From Saccharopolyspora shandongensis (lineage in GTDB: Bacteria > Actinomycetota > Actinomycetes > Mycobacteriales > Pseudonocardiaceae): DNA of 64,000 bases. The notes below the pieces were generated by a model. It had not been told where the DNA came from, did no database searches, and saw only the letters and a list, made by a program, of their open reading frames with translations. Below, one piece after another: positions 36,304 through 46,022 of this stretch. The stretch lies in NCBI RefSeq assembly GCF_900106995.1, contig NZ_FNOK01000003.1, positions 186,001-250,000 of the forward strand, read 5' to 3'. A program made the translations under genes and the position numbers. Numbering within the stretch: the stretch's first letter is position 1; every line of letters begins with the position of its first letter.

Positions 36304-36477
36304 CAGTACCCCACCCCGATCAACTGAACCATGACGAAATCATGCCCGACATCCACAAGACCGAACACGGTCGGTAGCATTCGATCACTCCGCGTGAATT
36401 AGTCGTCGTGCAAGATCCCCGGCGACGAAGCGCTACAGATACGCTGGTCCGGTACCCGTAGGGAGAGGGGCTCGACA

Positions 36478-37053
36478 ATGACCGCACTTCCTGACTGGAT
36501 GGCGCTACCGCCGGAGGGGCTGAGCGCTGCGGAGTACGAGGCGCTGCCCGAGGAAGTGTGCCGCCGCATCGAGATTGTCGATGGAGCCATCGTCGTGACT
36601 CCTGCCCCCCGTCGCTCGCACCAGAGGATCGTTCGCCGCCTTGCGGAGGAACTGGATCTTGCCGCTGGCCCCGGACTCACTGTCGACTTCGATGTCGACC
36701 TTCGGCTACGGGACGTACCCCTGCTCAACCGCCGGCCGGACATCGTCGTCTACGACTCAGCTCTGCCGGACGATGTCGTGCTTCGCCCGCAGCACTGCCT
36801 GCTGGTCGTCGAGGTGATGTCACCGGGCTCGGTCACCGCCGACCAAACTGACAAGCCCGCCGAGTACGCCGCTGCGGGTATCGAACACTTCTGGCGTATC
36901 GAACGCGAACACCAAGACAACGGGCGGCTGGCCGCATTCCGCTACCGGCTGGATCCGACAACACGGCTCTACGCCCCGGCCGGGGTGGACACCGGCAAGC
37001 TGGCGGTGTCCGACCCCGTCGAGCTCCGCATCGACTTCGAATCCCTGCTGTGA
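36478..37053 (+). CDS. Uma2 family PD-(D/E)XK protein
   Basis: 191-residue DUF820/Uma2 protein with a restriction-endonuclease-like fold. The nuclease core is visible as LNRRPDIVVYDS (catalytic Asp) and CLLVVEVMSPGSV (E-x-x). The N-terminal part has GAIVVTPAPRRSHQ, typical of the family. Uma2 genes are scattered in high copy in actinobacteria and cyanobacteria, and their biological role is unresolved. ATG at 36478 follows GGGAGAGG. It overlaps a 49-codon downstream gene by 4 nt, a possible partner. Confidence 0.88.
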   Translation: MTALPDWMALPPEGLSAAEYEALPEEVCRRIEIVDGAIVVTPAPRRSHQRIVRRLAEELDLAAGPGLTVDFDVDLRLRDVPLLNRRPDIVVYDSALPDDVVLRPQHCLLVVEVMSPGSVTADQTDKPAEYAAAGIEHFWRIEREHQDNGRLAAFRYRLDPTTRLYAPAGVDTGKLAVSDPVELRIDFESLL

Positions 37054-37199
37054 CGGAGCACGACACGAACCACTCCGAGCCTGGTCCCGACGACACGCTT
37101 CAGCGCGGCCTCACGCACAACGAGTGGCATCGCACCCATCAGGTACTCGTCGACCAGTGGGACGCGGACCTGTTCGGCAAGATCCTCGCCACCGAGTAG
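37050..37199 (+). CDS. small acidic protein coupled to Uma2
   Basis: 49-residue product starting GTG within the Uma2 stop (GTGA overlap). The sequence is acidic, with GLTHNEWHRTHQVLVDQWDA and a C-terminus DLFGKILATE. No family recognised. The 4-nt overlap, clear stop, and third-position GC matching neighbours favour a real gene. A two-gene Uma2/small-protein unit could be a toxin-antitoxin-like or nuclease-partner arrangement, but that is speculation. It ends one base before the nadC stop on the opposite strand. Confidence 0.5.
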   Translation: MTEHDTNHSEPGPDDTLQRGLTHNEWHRTHQVLVDQWDADLFGKILATE

Positions 37200-38048
37200 C
37201 TACATGTCCAGGCCGAGGTCCAGGGCTGGGGAGGAGTGCGTCAGGCCACCCACCGCCAGGTACTGGACTCCCGCCTCCGCGTAGGCCCTCGCCACCTCCA
37301 GGGTCAGGCCGCCCGATGCCTCCAGCTCCGTTCGCGGCGCCGCCGCGCGGGTCCGGCGCACCGCTTCCGCGCACTGCTGCGGGGTGAAGTTGTCCAGCAG
37401 GACCAGCGCCACGTCCTCCGCCAGCACCTCGTCGAGTTCGTCCAGCGTGGACACCTCGACCTCCATCGGCAGGTCCGGCGCGTGCTCCCGGCAGGCCCGC
37501 ACCGCCGCCACCGCCGAGCCCGCCGCGACCACGTGGTTGTCCTTGATCAGCACCGCGTCGCCGAGGCCCATCCGGTGGTTGACGCCGCCGCCGCAGCGCA
37601 CCGCGTACTTCTGCAGGACCCGCAGGCCCGGCAGCGTCTTGCGGGTCTCCCGGATCCGGCAGCCCGTGCCCTCGACCGCCTCGACCCACGCGGCCGTCGC
37701 GGTCGCGATGCCCGAGAGGTGGCACAGCAGGTTCAGCGCCGTGCGCTCCGCCGTGAGCAGGCCGCGGGTCGGCGCTTTCACGCGCAGCACGCAGTCGCCG
37801 GGCTCCAGCACGTCGCCGTCGGCCCGCTCGGAGAGCACCGCGTAGGCGTCCGCGCCCAGCACCTCGTCGAGCACCAGCCGCACCAGCGGCAGGCCCGCGA
37901 CCACGCCCGCCTTGCGGGTGTTGAACCCCGCCTCGGCGACCGCGCCGGCCGGGACCGTCGCCGCGGTCGTCGCGTCCGGCCCGTAGCGCAGGTCCTCGGC
38001 CAGTGCCATGCGCACCACTTCGCGCGCGTCGTCCAGATCGATGGTCAT
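37200..38048 (-). CDS. nadC: nicotinate-nucleotide pyrophosphorylase (quinolinate phosphoribosyltransferase)
   Basis: 282 residues. Converts quinolinate and PRPP to nicotinate mononucleotide and CO2. Motifs: RTALNLLCHLSGIATAT, IRETRKTLPGLRVLQKYAVRCGGGVNHRMGLGDAVLIKDNHV, and LEASGGLTLEVARAYAEAGVQYLAVGGLTHS. The ATG overlaps the nadB stop by 4 nt. It is the last gene of nadA-nadB-nadC. Confidence 0.97.
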   Translation of the reverse strand: MTIDLDDAREVVRMALAEDLRYGPDATTAATVPAGAVAEAGFNTRKAGVVAGLPLVRLVLDEVLGADAYAVLSERADGDVLEPGDCVLRVKAPTRGLLTAERTALNLLCHLSGIATATAAWVEAVEGTGCRIRETRKTLPGLRVLQKYAVRCGGGVNHRMGLGDAVLIKDNHVVAAGSAVAAVRACREHAPDLPMEVEVSTLDELDEVLAEDVALVLLDNFTPQQCAEAVRRTRAAAPRTELEASGGLTLEVARAYAEAGVQYLAVGGLTHSSPALDLGLDM

Positions 38049-39646
38049 GCCGTCCTCGCAATCCCGGCCGCGGTGTGGATGAGGCGCCCCGAGGCGTCCA
38101 GCCGGAGCACCGTGCTGCGCCGCCAGCGCAGGTCGTCGGTGTCCGGGAAATCCGTTCGGCGGTGGCAGCCGCGCGACTCCGCGCGTTGCCTGGCCGCCGC
38201 CAGCAGTGCCTGCGCGGTCAGCGCCAGCGAGGAGTCCTCGACGGCCTGCCGATTCCTAAGTGGACGGACGATGGCCGCCCGGTTCAGCTCCTTCGTCGCG
38301 GTCGCCAGGCCCTCGTCGTCGCGCCCGATGCCGGCGTACCGGCTCATGGTGCGCTGCAGCAGGTCCCGGTCGACCACCGCCATCGCGGACTGCACGGCCG
38401 CGCCGGCGGGCTTGCGGTTGAGCAGCCCGCAGCACAGGTCCTTGGCCACCGCCTCGGCCGCGCGCCCGCCGACCACGAGGCCTTCCAGCAGGCTGTTGGA
38501 CGCCAGCCGGTTCGCGCCGTGCAGCCCGGTGCACGCGACCTCACCGGCGACGTAGAGCCCGGTCACGGCGGTACGACCATCCACACTGGACACCACGCCG
38601 CCGCAGGAGAAGTGCACGGCGCTGGCCACCGGGATCGGCTCGCGGACCGGGTCGATCCCGGCCGCCCGGCACGCCGCGTGGACCGTCGGGAACCGCTCGG
38701 GGAACCCGGCCCCGATGCTCGTGGCATCGAGGAACACGTGCTCGGCGCCGGTTTCGGCGGCCCGCCGGTTGATCGCCGCCGACACGACGTCGCGCGGCGC
38801 GAGGTCGGCGAGCGGGTGCTCGCCCTCCATCACGCGCCGCCCGTGCACGTCGACGAGCACCGCGCCTTCGCCGCGCACCGCCTCGGTGATCAGCGGCCGC
38901 CGCCCCCGCGGCCCGCCCGGCGTGTAGAGCACCGTCGGGTGGAACTGGACGAACTCCAGGTCCGCGACGGAGGCACCGGCCCGCAGCGCGAGCGCGATTC
39001 CGTCCGCAGTGGACACTTCGGGGTTGGTGGTCGCGGCGTAGAGCTGGCCGAGCCCGCCGGTCGCCAGCAGCACCGCCGGGGCGCGCAGCACACCCGGCCT
39101 GTTCTCGGCGTCCATCGCGACCGCACCGACCACGGCGCCGCTGTCACCGCGCAGCAGCTCGACGACGCAATGCTGCTCCAGCACCGGAATCCCGCCGCCG
39201 CGCACAGCTTCGGACAGCGCGCGCTGCACCTCCGCGCCGGTCGCGTCGCCGCCGGAGTGGATCACGCGGAACGCGCTGTGCCCGCCCTCGCGGGTGCGCG
39301 CCAGCGCGCCGTCCGAGCCCACGTCGAACCGGGCGCCGGTCGCCTGCAGCCTCGCGATCGCCGCCGCGCCGTCGGCGAGGATGTCCCGAACCGCCGGGCG
39401 CGAGCACAGCCCGACCCCGGCGGTCAGCGTGTCTTCGACGTGCTCGCGCAGGCTGTCGCCCGGGTCGAGCTCGTCGGGCCGGACCACGGCGATGCCGCCC
39501 TGCGCCCAGCTCGTGTTGCCCGCCGTCGCGGAGTCCTTGCTGACCACCAGCACCCGCAGGCCCAGCTCGCGGGCCCGCAGCGCCGCCGTCAGGCCCGCGA
39601 CGCCGGTGCCGACCACGAGTAAGTCCGCGCCCGCTTCCCAGCTCAT
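38045..39646 (-). CDS. nadB: L-aspartate oxidase
   Basis: 533-residue FAD enzyme oxidising L-aspartate to iminoaspartate for NAD synthesis. The dinucleotide-binding fold is at the N-terminus ([19 protein letters not shown]), with [11 protein letters not shown], the substrate-contact [25 protein letters not shown], the Arg/His region of [18 protein letters not shown] and a C-terminal helical domain. ATG at 39646 overlaps the nadA stop by 4 nt. Confidence 0.97.
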   Translation of the reverse strand: MSWEAGADLLVVGTGVAGLTAALRARELGLRVLVVSKDSATAGNTSWAQGGIAVVRPDELDPGDSLREHVEDTLTAGVGLCSRPAVRDILADGAAAIARLQATGARFDVGSDGALARTREGGHSAFRVIHSGGDATGAEVQRALSEAVRGGGIPVLEQHCVVELLRGDSGAVVGAVAMDAENRPGVLRAPAVLLATGGLGQLYAATTNPEVSTADGIALALRAGASVADLEFVQFHPTVLYTPGGPRGRRPLITEAVRGEGAVLVDVHGRRVMEGEHPLADLAPRDVVSAAINRRAAETGAEHVFLDATSIGAGFPERFPTVHAACRAAGIDPVREPIPVASAVHFSCGGVVSSVDGRTAVTGLYVAGEVACTGLHGANRLASNSLLEGLVVGGRAAEAVAKDLCCGLLNRKPAGAAVQSAMAVVDRDLLQRTMSRYAGIGRDDEGLATATKELNRAAIVRPLRNRQAVEDSSLALTAQALLAAARQRAESRGCHRRTDFPDTDDLRWRRSTVLRLDASGRLIHTAAGIARTA

Positions 39647-40659
39647 TCGCCGCCTCCCGGCTTGCCGATCGCGATCATCCGCTCGACCGAGGCCCGCGCG
39701 CGGTCGGCGACGTCCGCCGGCACGTGCACCTCGTCGGCGCCTTCCCGCAGGCAGCGCAGCAGCGCGGCGGGAGTGATCATCTTCATGTAGCGGCAGGACG
39801 CCCGGTCGTTGACCGCGCGGAAGTCGATCTCGGGGGCGGCACGGCGCAGCTGGTGCAGCATGCCGACCTCGGTGGCCACCAGCACCGAACGCGCGCCGGT
39901 CTCCTTCGCCGCGGTCAGCATGTCGCCGGTGGACAGGATCTTCACCCGCTCCTTGGCGACGATGCCCTCGCCGGCCAGGTAGAGCGCCGAGGTGGCGCAG
40001 CCGCACTCGGGGTGGATGAACAGGTCCGCGTCCGGGTTCGCCGCCGCGCGGTCGGCGAGCTCGGGACCGTTGATCCCGGCATGCACGTGGCACTCCCCGG
40101 CCCAGATGTGCAGGTTCTCGCGGCCGGTCTCGCGCTTGACGTGCGCACCCAGGAACTGGTCCGGGCAGAACAGCACGTCGCGGTCGGCCGGGATCGAGCG
40201 CACCACGTCCACCGCGTTCGACGACGTGCAGCAGATGTCGGTCTCCGCCTTCACCTCGGCCGTGGTGTTCACGTAGGACACCACGACGGCGCCCGGGTGT
40301 TCGGCCTTCCAAGCCCGCAGCTCGTCCGCGGTGATCGAGTCGGCCAGCGAACAGCCCGCCCGGGCGTCCGGGATGAGCACCGTCTTCTCCGGGCCGAGGA
40401 TCTTCGCGGTCTCGGCCATGAAGTGCACGCCGCAGAAGACGATCGTGCTCGCGGAGCTGTTCGCCGCTATGCGGCTGAGGGCCAGCGAGTCGCCGGTGTG
40501 GTGGGCGACGTCCTGGATCTCCGGCAGCTGGTAGTTGTGCGCCAGCAGCACCGCGTCCCGCTCGTCGGCCAGCCGGCGCACCTCGCGCGCCCAGTCCGCG
40601 GTGGGCTCCACCCCGGTGTAGCCGGCGTCGGTCCGCTCCCAGGTTGCAGTCGCGGCCAT
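39643..40659 (-). CDS. nadA: quinolinate synthase
   Basis: 338-residue oxygen-sensitive [4Fe-4S] enzyme condensing iminoaspartate with dihydroxyacetone phosphate. Cluster-ligand cysteines lie in [28 protein letters not shown] and [11 protein letters not shown]; the [11 protein letters not shown] segment is also conserved. The long N-terminus with [22 protein letters not shown] is usual. The ATG has GAGGAGG upstream. It heads nadABC and is divergent from nrtR, with an NrtR box in the shared 98-bp gap. Confidence 0.97.
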   Translation of the reverse strand: MAATATWERTDAGYTGVEPTADWAREVRRLADERDAVLLAHNYQLPEIQDVAHHTGDSLALSRIAANSSASTIVFCGVHFMAETAKILGPEKTVLIPDARAGCSLADSITADELRAWKAEHPGAVVVSYVNTTAEVKAETDICCTSSNAVDVVRSIPADRDVLFCPDQFLGAHVKRETGRENLHIWAGECHVHAGINGPELADRAAANPDADLFIHPECGCATSALYLAGEGIVAKERVKILSTGDMLTAAKETGARSVLVATEVGMLHQLRRAAPEIDFRAVNDRASCRYMKMITPAALLRCLREGADEVHVPADVADRARASVERMIAIGKPGGGE

Positions 40660-40734
40660 GTCGTCCTCCTCGCCGGACCCTCCGGGACGAACCGCCCGAA
40701 AGCTCCGCTAACACCCCGGATCAAGCGCTCCGAG

Positions 40735-40757
40735 GTTTTCGCCTTAGAATCGAAAAC
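40735..40757. promoter_or_regulatory. NrtR box between nadA and nrtR
   Basis: Perfect inverted repeat GTTTTCG (40735-40741) and CGAAAAC (40751-40757) with a 9-bp centre containing TAGAAT, a likely -10 element for nrtR at 40745-40750. The right arm ends directly before the nrtR GTG start, so the nrtR message may be leaderless. The site is placed to repress both nadABC and nrtR. Confidence 0.75.
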
Positions 40758-41462
40758 GTGCCATATCCTAACACCGCAGGTTGTGCGGACAAGGGCGACG
40801 CTGGTCACGAAGTGCTCGCCGGGGTCCTCCAAGTCCGCGACGACGGACTGCAGGTACTGCTCTGGCAACGCGCTCAGGAACCGGACGTGCACCGCTGGTC
40901 ACTGCCCGGCGGTCGGCTCGCGGCGACCGAGGACGTCGAGACCTCGATCCGCCGCCAGCTGGCCGAGAAGGTCGACGTGCACAAGCTGTCCCACGTCGAA
41001 CAGCTCTCGGTGTTCAGCGCCCCGGACCGGGTGCCCGGCCGCCGGGTGGTCGCCACCGCGTTCCTCGGCCTGGTGCCCTCCGACATCGACCCCGAGGTGC
41101 CCGCCGACACCGCGTGGCACCCGGTCGACGCGCTGCCGCCGACCGCCTTCGACCACGAGCTGATCGTGCTCGCCGCGCAGGACCGGCTGCGCGCGAAGCT
41201 GTCCTACACCAACATCGGCTTCGCGCTGGCCCCGGCCGAGTTCACCGTCTCGGAGCTGCGCGGGATCTACTCCGCCGCGCTCGGCTACCAGGTCGCGGCG
41301 ACGAACCTGCAACGCGTGCTGTCGCGGCGAGGCGTGCTGGAGCCCACCGGCCGAACGCTGCCCGCGGGCCCTGCGGGCGGCCGCCCGCCTGCGCTGTTCC
41401 AGTTCACCGCCCGCGACCTGCAGGTCACGGATCCCTTCGCGGTGTTCCGCCCGCCGGCGTGA
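40758..41462 (+). CDS. nrtR: NrtR-type Nudix regulator of NAD synthesis
   Basis: 234 residues. The N-terminal two-thirds is a Nudix-like domain (LPGGRLAATEDVETSIRRQLAEKV) with a degenerate Nudix box, as in NrtR proteins that bind ADP-ribose without necessarily hydrolysing it. The C-terminal winged helix is about residues 155-225 (FTVSELRGIYSAALGYQVAATNLQRVLSRRGVL). GTG at 40758 is chosen because it follows the operator and a TAGAAT -10 directly; upstream codons lie in the promoter. Divergence from nadABC is the defining context. Confidence 0.92.
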   Translation: MPYPNTAGCADKGDAGHEVLAGVLQVRDDGLQVLLWQRAQEPDVHRWSLPGGRLAATEDVETSIRRQLAEKVDVHKLSHVEQLSVFSAPDRVPGRRVVATAFLGLVPSDIDPEVPADTAWHPVDALPPTAFDHELIVLAAQDRLRAKLSYTNIGFALAPAEFTVSELRGIYSAALGYQVAATNLQRVLSRRGVLEPTGRTLPAGPAGGRPPALFQFTARDLQVTDPFAVFRPPA

Positions 41463-41543
41463 CGAGCGCTCCCGCCACGCGGATCGACCAGCCCGGTCCG
41501 CAGATGTGGTGCCATCGGGTGATTTGGGACGTAGGTTTGGGGC

Positions 41544-42224
41544 GTGATTGACGTGCTGCCGTTGTTCCCGCTGGGCTCCGCGCTGCTGCCGGGCGGCCAC
41601 CTGCCGCTGCACATCTTCGAGCCGCGCTACCGGCAGCTGGTCACCGACCTGGTCGGTGAGGAGCTGCCGGACCGCCGGTTCGGCGTGGTGGGCATCCGGC
41701 AGGGCTGGGAGGTCGGCGAGGACAACGTCGACTCGATGTACGACGTCGGCTGCTCGGCGCTGCTGGACCAGGTGCGGCAGCTGCCCGGCGGGCGCTACGA
41801 CATCAGCGCCGCCGGCGAGCGGCGGTTCCGGCTGCTGCAGATCGACCGGACCGCGGCTCCGTACCTGATGGCCGAGGTCGATTGGCTGCCGGACACCGCC
41901 CCGGAGAACGACTCGCCGGCCCGCCGCGAGCACCTGGTCACCGCCGCCCGCGCGGCCCACCAGCGCTACCACGACACCGGGCTGCGCGGCGGGCGGCGCG
42001 ACGTGCCCGGCGAGGACGCCGATGCCGCGGCGCTTTCCTACCTGCTGGCCGACGATTGCGTGCTGACCGTCGAGGACCGGCAGGAGCTGCTGGCCGAGAC
42101 CGATCCGCTGGAACGGCTGCGCAGCATCCGGCGATTGCTGCTGCGGGAGGCCGAGTTCCTCCGCGAGCTCCGCGCGGTTCCGGCACCGCTGACCGAATTC
42201 GCGCAACACGCCAGCATCAACTGA
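41544..42224 (+). CDS. LON substrate-binding-domain protein
   Basis: 226-residue stand-alone LON (PUA-like) domain protein without AAA or protease domains. The N-terminal LPLFPLGSALLPGGHLPLHIFEPRYRQLV is the LON domain signature, with the following core strands (GRRFRLLQIDRT region). The C-terminal helical part is typical of the length class. The GTG start is supported by the position of this motif. Function in bacteria is unclear; it may recognise protein substrates. Confidence 0.88.
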   Translation: MIDVLPLFPLGSALLPGGHLPLHIFEPRYRQLVTDLVGEELPDRRFGVVGIRQGWEVGEDNVDSMYDVGCSALLDQVRQLPGGRYDISAAGERRFRLLQIDRTAAPYLMAEVDWLPDTAPENDSPARREHLVTAARAAHQRYHDTGLRGGRRDVPGEDADAAALSYLLADDCVLTVEDRQELLAETDPLERLRSIRRLLLREAEFLRELRAVPAPLTEFAQHASIN

Positions 42225-42254
42225 CGCACTCGCGCGCCTCGCTAGGATCGCCGC

Positions 42255-43250
42255 ATGTCATCACCTGGCAACTGGGGTTCCAACGAGTACGGGCAGTACG
42301 ATCCGATCACCGGAGCGCCCATCGCCGGTGGTCCCGGCGGATCCACGCCGCAGCCCGGCGCGCAGTACCAGGGTTTCGGCGCGTTCTCGCAGCCCCAGCA
42401 GCCACCGCAACAGCAGCAGCACCCCCAGCAGCAGCCGGTCCATCCCGGCATGGCCGGCGGCTATCCGGCGCAACCGGCTCCGCCGGGCAAGAGCCGCGGG
42501 CCGCTGATCGCGGCGATCGCGCTCGCCTCGGTGGCCGTGATCGCCATCGTCACGACGATCGTCGTGCTCAGCACCTCCGGTGGACCGTCGGTGGCGTCGC
42601 CGCCCCCGCCCCGCACCAGCGCGCCCACCAAGCCGACCAACAGCGCGCCCCCGCCCACGTCGTCGGGGGTGGCCAACCCGAACCTGACGCCGGTGGTGGA
42701 CGGCTGGCAGGTGGTGACCGCGCCGAAGCGGGGCGCGGTCTACGACGTGCCGGCCGGCCCGGGCTGGAAGCTCGACCCCAACCCGGAGAACATCCACGCC
42801 TTCGGCCCGCCCGACGACCCGGTGACCATGACCGGCGTCGCCGACTACCTGGAGGGCTTCTGCACCGGCGACCCCGGCAGCTTCCGGGCGACCACGGGCG
42901 TGAGCGCGCGCAGGGGCCCGGACGACACCACCGTGGCCAACGAGACGGCGCAGAAGCTGGCCGAACTCGCTTACGTCCGCGACGGCAACAAGCCCCTGGT
43001 CGTCCTCGGCCCGCCGGAGCAGGTGCAGCTCACCGGAGGCATCCCGGCCGTCCGGGTCACCGCTCGCGTCACGCTGATGGCGCCCGGCCCCTGCGACTCC
43101 AAGAACGCCGCGGTCAGCGTGCTCGCCACCAACAGCGACGGGCAGAGCTCGATGGTGTTCCTCGCCGTCGCCGATCAGGACGTGCCGGACGCGATCCCGG
43201 TCGACACGCTGAACAAGATCACCCAGTCCCTGCGGCAGAGCCCGAAGTGA
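42255..43250 (+). CDS. membrane-anchored protein with Gln/Pro-rich N-terminus
   Basis: 331 residues. A cytosolic, low-complexity Gln/Pro/Gly-rich region (about 1-80) precedes a single transmembrane helix (about 83-107), a Pro/Ser/Thr linker, and an extracytoplasmic globular domain (about 138-330) with two Cys (GFCTGD and GPCDSK) that may form a disulphide. The layout resembles actinobacterial DUF8017-type membrane proteins, a tentative match. It lies 30 nt after the LON gene and may share its transcript. Confidence 0.72.
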   Translation: MSSPGNWGSNEYGQYDPITGAPIAGGPGGSTPQPGAQYQGFGAFSQPQQPPQQQQHPQQQPVHPGMAGGYPAQPAPPGKSRGPLIAAIALASVAVIAIVTTIVVLSTSGGPSVASPPPPRTSAPTKPTNSAPPPTSSGVANPNLTPVVDGWQVVTAPKRGAVYDVPAGPGWKLDPNPENIHAFGPPDDPVTMTGVADYLEGFCTGDPGSFRATTGVSARRGPDDTTVANETAQKLAELAYVRDGNKPLVVLGPPEQVQLTGGIPAVRVTARVTLMAPGPCDSKNAAVSVLATNSDGQSSMVFLAVADQDVPDAIPVDTLNKITQSLRQSPK

Positions 43251-43254
43251 CCGC

Positions 43255-43875
43255 TCAGCGCAGGCGGCGGCCGAGGTCGTCGAAGCCGTTCCAGGAGGCG
43301 GCGAGGCCGTAGCCGAGCGCGACGCCCAACGGCTGGAGCAGCAGCACCCAGCCGTTGCCGACCTGCGGGGCGACCGTGATCAGGTCGCCCAGCTTCGCGT
43401 TCGGCGGCATCGCGTAGAGACCCGCGGCGAACGAGGCGCCCATCTGCACGCCCAGCCACGACGCGATCACCGAGCCGAGCACACCGGCGATGAGCAGCAC
43501 CGGGCCGCGGCGCCCGCGCACCAGCCACAGCACCGCGGCCGTCAGCAACCCGGCGGCGAGGGCGAGCAAGGCGAAGATCGCGATCGCGTCGAAGTCGTGG
43601 TAGCCCTCCACCAGCAGCGGGGTCAGCCTGCCCCGCTCGCCGAGCACGCTCTCCTGCGGCGGTGCCAGCCGCGACCACACCCAGCCGATCGGCAGGCCCA
43701 GCAGCGCGATCAGCGACACCGCGCTCACCGCGGGCAGCAGGTCGGCCTTGACCACCACGTGCGGCACCGGCGGGGCCAGTCGCGGCACCGGCAGTTCCGC
43801 CGCGGCATCGGCCCTGGGCTCGATCCGCTCCGGGACGGCGCGCGTGCCGCCGGACTCCACCGGGCTGTCCGCCAC
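43255..43875 (-). CDS. DUF2567-like membrane protein
   Basis: 206-residue protein with an acidic N-terminal tail and four transmembrane helices (about 50-70, 98-118, 124-145 and 175-195). Motifs GLPIGWVWSRLAPP and VLGSVIASWLGVQMG match the actinobacterial DUF2567 family; function unknown. It is convergent with the preceding gene, with only 4 bp between stop codons, and divergent from the aftA gene. Confidence 0.75.
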   Translation of the reverse strand: MADSPVESGGTRAVPERIEPRADAAAELPVPRLAPPVPHVVVKADLLPAVSAVSLIALLGLPIGWVWSRLAPPQESVLGERGRLTPLLVEGYHDFDAIAIFALLALAAGLLTAAVLWLVRGRRGPVLLIAGVLGSVIASWLGVQMGASFAAGLYAMPPNAKLGDLITVAPQVGNGWVLLLQPLGVALGYGLAASWNGFDDLGRRLR

Positions 43876-44030
43876 CCGCCGACCTCCTCCTAGCGGCTAA
43901 CACGACCGTTCTGCTGCGTCACCCTAACGCTCCACCGCGTCCTGCCAGCATCACCCGATGGCGGGGCGCAGGGCGCACATCAACTATTCTGCGCGAGCCC
44001 CCATGTCAGCTACGCCGAAGGACGCGCGAA

Positions 44031-46022
44031 GTGGCGGGAATCCTGCCGAGTCCGCTGTTGACCGGACCGAGCCCGATCGACGAACCTCGCCGAAATTCGG
44101 CCGTCCGGCTGCCGCTGCGCAGCACCGTCGTCGAGCTGGTGCTGGGCGCGTTCGTGGCGGCGTTGGTGAGCCTGGTGCTGCAGTTCGCCATCGCCAGGTT
44201 GAGCATCAGCGAACCCAGCTTCGCACCGGAGGCCCTCGCGGCCGTCAGCAGCGCGCTGGTGCTAGCGGTGCTGTTCCTGCTGCTGGCGTTCGGGCATCGC
44301 CGCTCACCGCGGTGGGCGCGGGTGTTCGGCACCTGGGTGGCGCTGAGCGCGTTCAGCACGTTCGCGCTCGCGATCCCGTTGCAGGCCACCAGGTTCTACT
44401 ACGGCGGGTCCTCCGTGGACAACGGATTCCGCCTGCAGTACATGACCCGGATGGCCGCCACCCCGGGCCTGGCCGACCTCAACTACGCCGACACCTCCCC
44501 CTACTACCCGGGCGGCTGGTTCTGGCTGGGCGGCCGGTTCGCCAACCTCATCGGCTGGGAGGGCTGGGCGGCGTACAAGCCCTACGCGCTGGCCTGGGTG
44601 GCGGTGACCACAGTCGTCGCCTTCACGCTGTGGAGCGTCGTGGTGCGCCGTCGGCTCGCGCTGCTCGCGGCGGTGGTGACGGCGCTCGCCGGCATGCTGC
44701 ACGGCATCGAGGAGCCCTACGCGTGGCCGTCGGCGGCGTGGCTGGCACCGGTGGCGGTGCTGGCCTGGCACGCGCTGCGCCGCCAGGAGCGCGCTCCGCG
44801 GTGGGCGCTCGTCTGCATCGGCGGCTACGTCGGTTTCGCGGCGATCACCTACACCCTGCACTTCGCGTTCGCGGTGCTGATGGTCGTGCTGATGGCGGTG
44901 CTCATCGGCGCGTTCCGGGTGCACCAGGGGCAGCGGCTGTGGCCGACCGTGCGGCAGCTGTTCCTGCGGCTGCTGCCGATCGGCATCGTCAGCCTCGTCA
45001 TCGCGCTGCTGGTCTGGTTGCCGTACCTGCTGTCCACGAACTTCCTGCTGGCCAACCCGCGCAGCGCGGCGCAGCACTACCTGCCCGAGGACGGCGCGTT
45101 CCTGCCGGTGCCGATGCTGGAGGGCACCGCGTTCGGGGTGCTGTGCCTGGCCGGGCTGGTGTGGCTGCTGCTGCGGTGCCGGCGCAGCGAGGTCGCCGCC
45201 GCGATGCTGACCACCGTGCTCGCCGTCTACGGCTGGTTCGTGCTGTCGACGCTGGCGCTGATCGCCAAGACCACGCTGCTGGCGTTCCGGCTCAACGTGA
45301 TCCTGGACGTGACGCTGGCCGTCGCCGGCGTCTTCGGCCTGCTGGAACTCATCGGCTACCTGCGGCAGAAGCTGGACGCCCGGTACGCGCTGCGGATCAG
45401 CATGGTCGCCACCGCGCTCGGGCTGCTCGGCGCGATCACCATCAACCAGGGCGCGATCGGGCTGGCGCTGCAGCCGTCCGTCGACCGGGCCTACGCGGAC
45501 TACTACCCCACCGGCGACAACGCGATGGGGCAGCGCGATCCGCAGAAGCTCGGCTCGTGGACTCCCGCCGAGGTCGCCGCGATCGCCGAGCTGACCGGCC
45601 GCCGGCCGGAGCACAACGTGCTGCTCACGACCGACTACAAGCTGATGTCCTTCAAGTCCTACTGGGGCTTCCAGCAGGAGACGCCGCACTACGCCAACCC
45701 GCTGGCGGACTACCAGGAGCGGGCCGCCGAGATCCGCCGGTGGACCACCGCGAAGACCGCCGACGAGCTCCTCGGCATGCTGCGCCACAGCCGGTTCAAG
45801 ACGCCCAACGTCTTCGTCCTGACCAACCCGGAAAGCCAGTACTCCACTGTGGAGCTTCCGGATGACGAGGCGGGCAAGCTGGTGCTGCAGTTGAAGGACG
45901 ACGCCTTCCCGCAGCTGCCGAACGTCCGGGACTACGACGTCTACTTCGACCCGGCGGTGTTCGACTCGCCCGCCTTCGCCAAGCGCGAGGTCGGCCCCTA
46001 CACCATCATCGCGCTGCGCTGA
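44031..46022 (+). CDS. aftA: galactan 5-O-arabinofuranosyltransferase
   Basis: 663-residue GT-C fold glycosyltransferase (GT85) that puts the first arabinofuranose from decaprenyl-phospho-arabinose onto the cell-wall galactan. About eleven membrane helices in the first 460 residues are followed by a C-terminal extracytoplasmic domain. Hallmark periplasmic-loop motif: MTRMAATPGLADLNYADTSPYYPGGWFWLGG with an acidic residue suited to catalysis. Length is close to mycobacterial AftA (about 640). The GTG start gives a basic N-terminus. Its presence implies an arabinogalactan wall. Its 3' end overlaps the opposite-strand membrane gene by 25 nt. Confidence 0.9.
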   Translation: MAGILPSPLLTGPSPIDEPRRNSAVRLPLRSTVVELVLGAFVAALVSLVLQFAIARLSISEPSFAPEALAAVSSALVLAVLFLLLAFGHRRSPRWARVFGTWVALSAFSTFALAIPLQATRFYYGGSSVDNGFRLQYMTRMAATPGLADLNYADTSPYYPGGWFWLGGRFANLIGWEGWAAYKPYALAWVAVTTVVAFTLWSVVVRRRLALLAAVVTALAGMLHGIEEPYAWPSAAWLAPVAVLAWHALRRQERAPRWALVCIGGYVGFAAITYTLHFAFAVLMVVLMAVLIGAFRVHQGQRLWPTVRQLFLRLLPIGIVSLVIALLVWLPYLLSTNFLLANPRSAAQHYLPEDGAFLPVPMLEGTAFGVLCLAGLVWLLLRCRRSEVAAAMLTTVLAVYGWFVLSTLALIAKTTLLAFRLNVILDVTLAVAGVFGLLELIGYLRQKLDARYALRISMVATALGLLGAITINQGAIGLALQPSVDRAYADYYPTGDNAMGQRDPQKLGSWTPAEVAAIAELTGRRPEHNVLLTTDYKLMSFKSYWGFQQETPHYANPLADYQERAAEIRRWTTAKTADELLGMLRHSRFKTPNVFVLTNPESQYSTVELPDDEAGKLVLQLKDDAFPQLPNVRDYDVYFDPAVFDSPAFAKREVGPYTIIALR

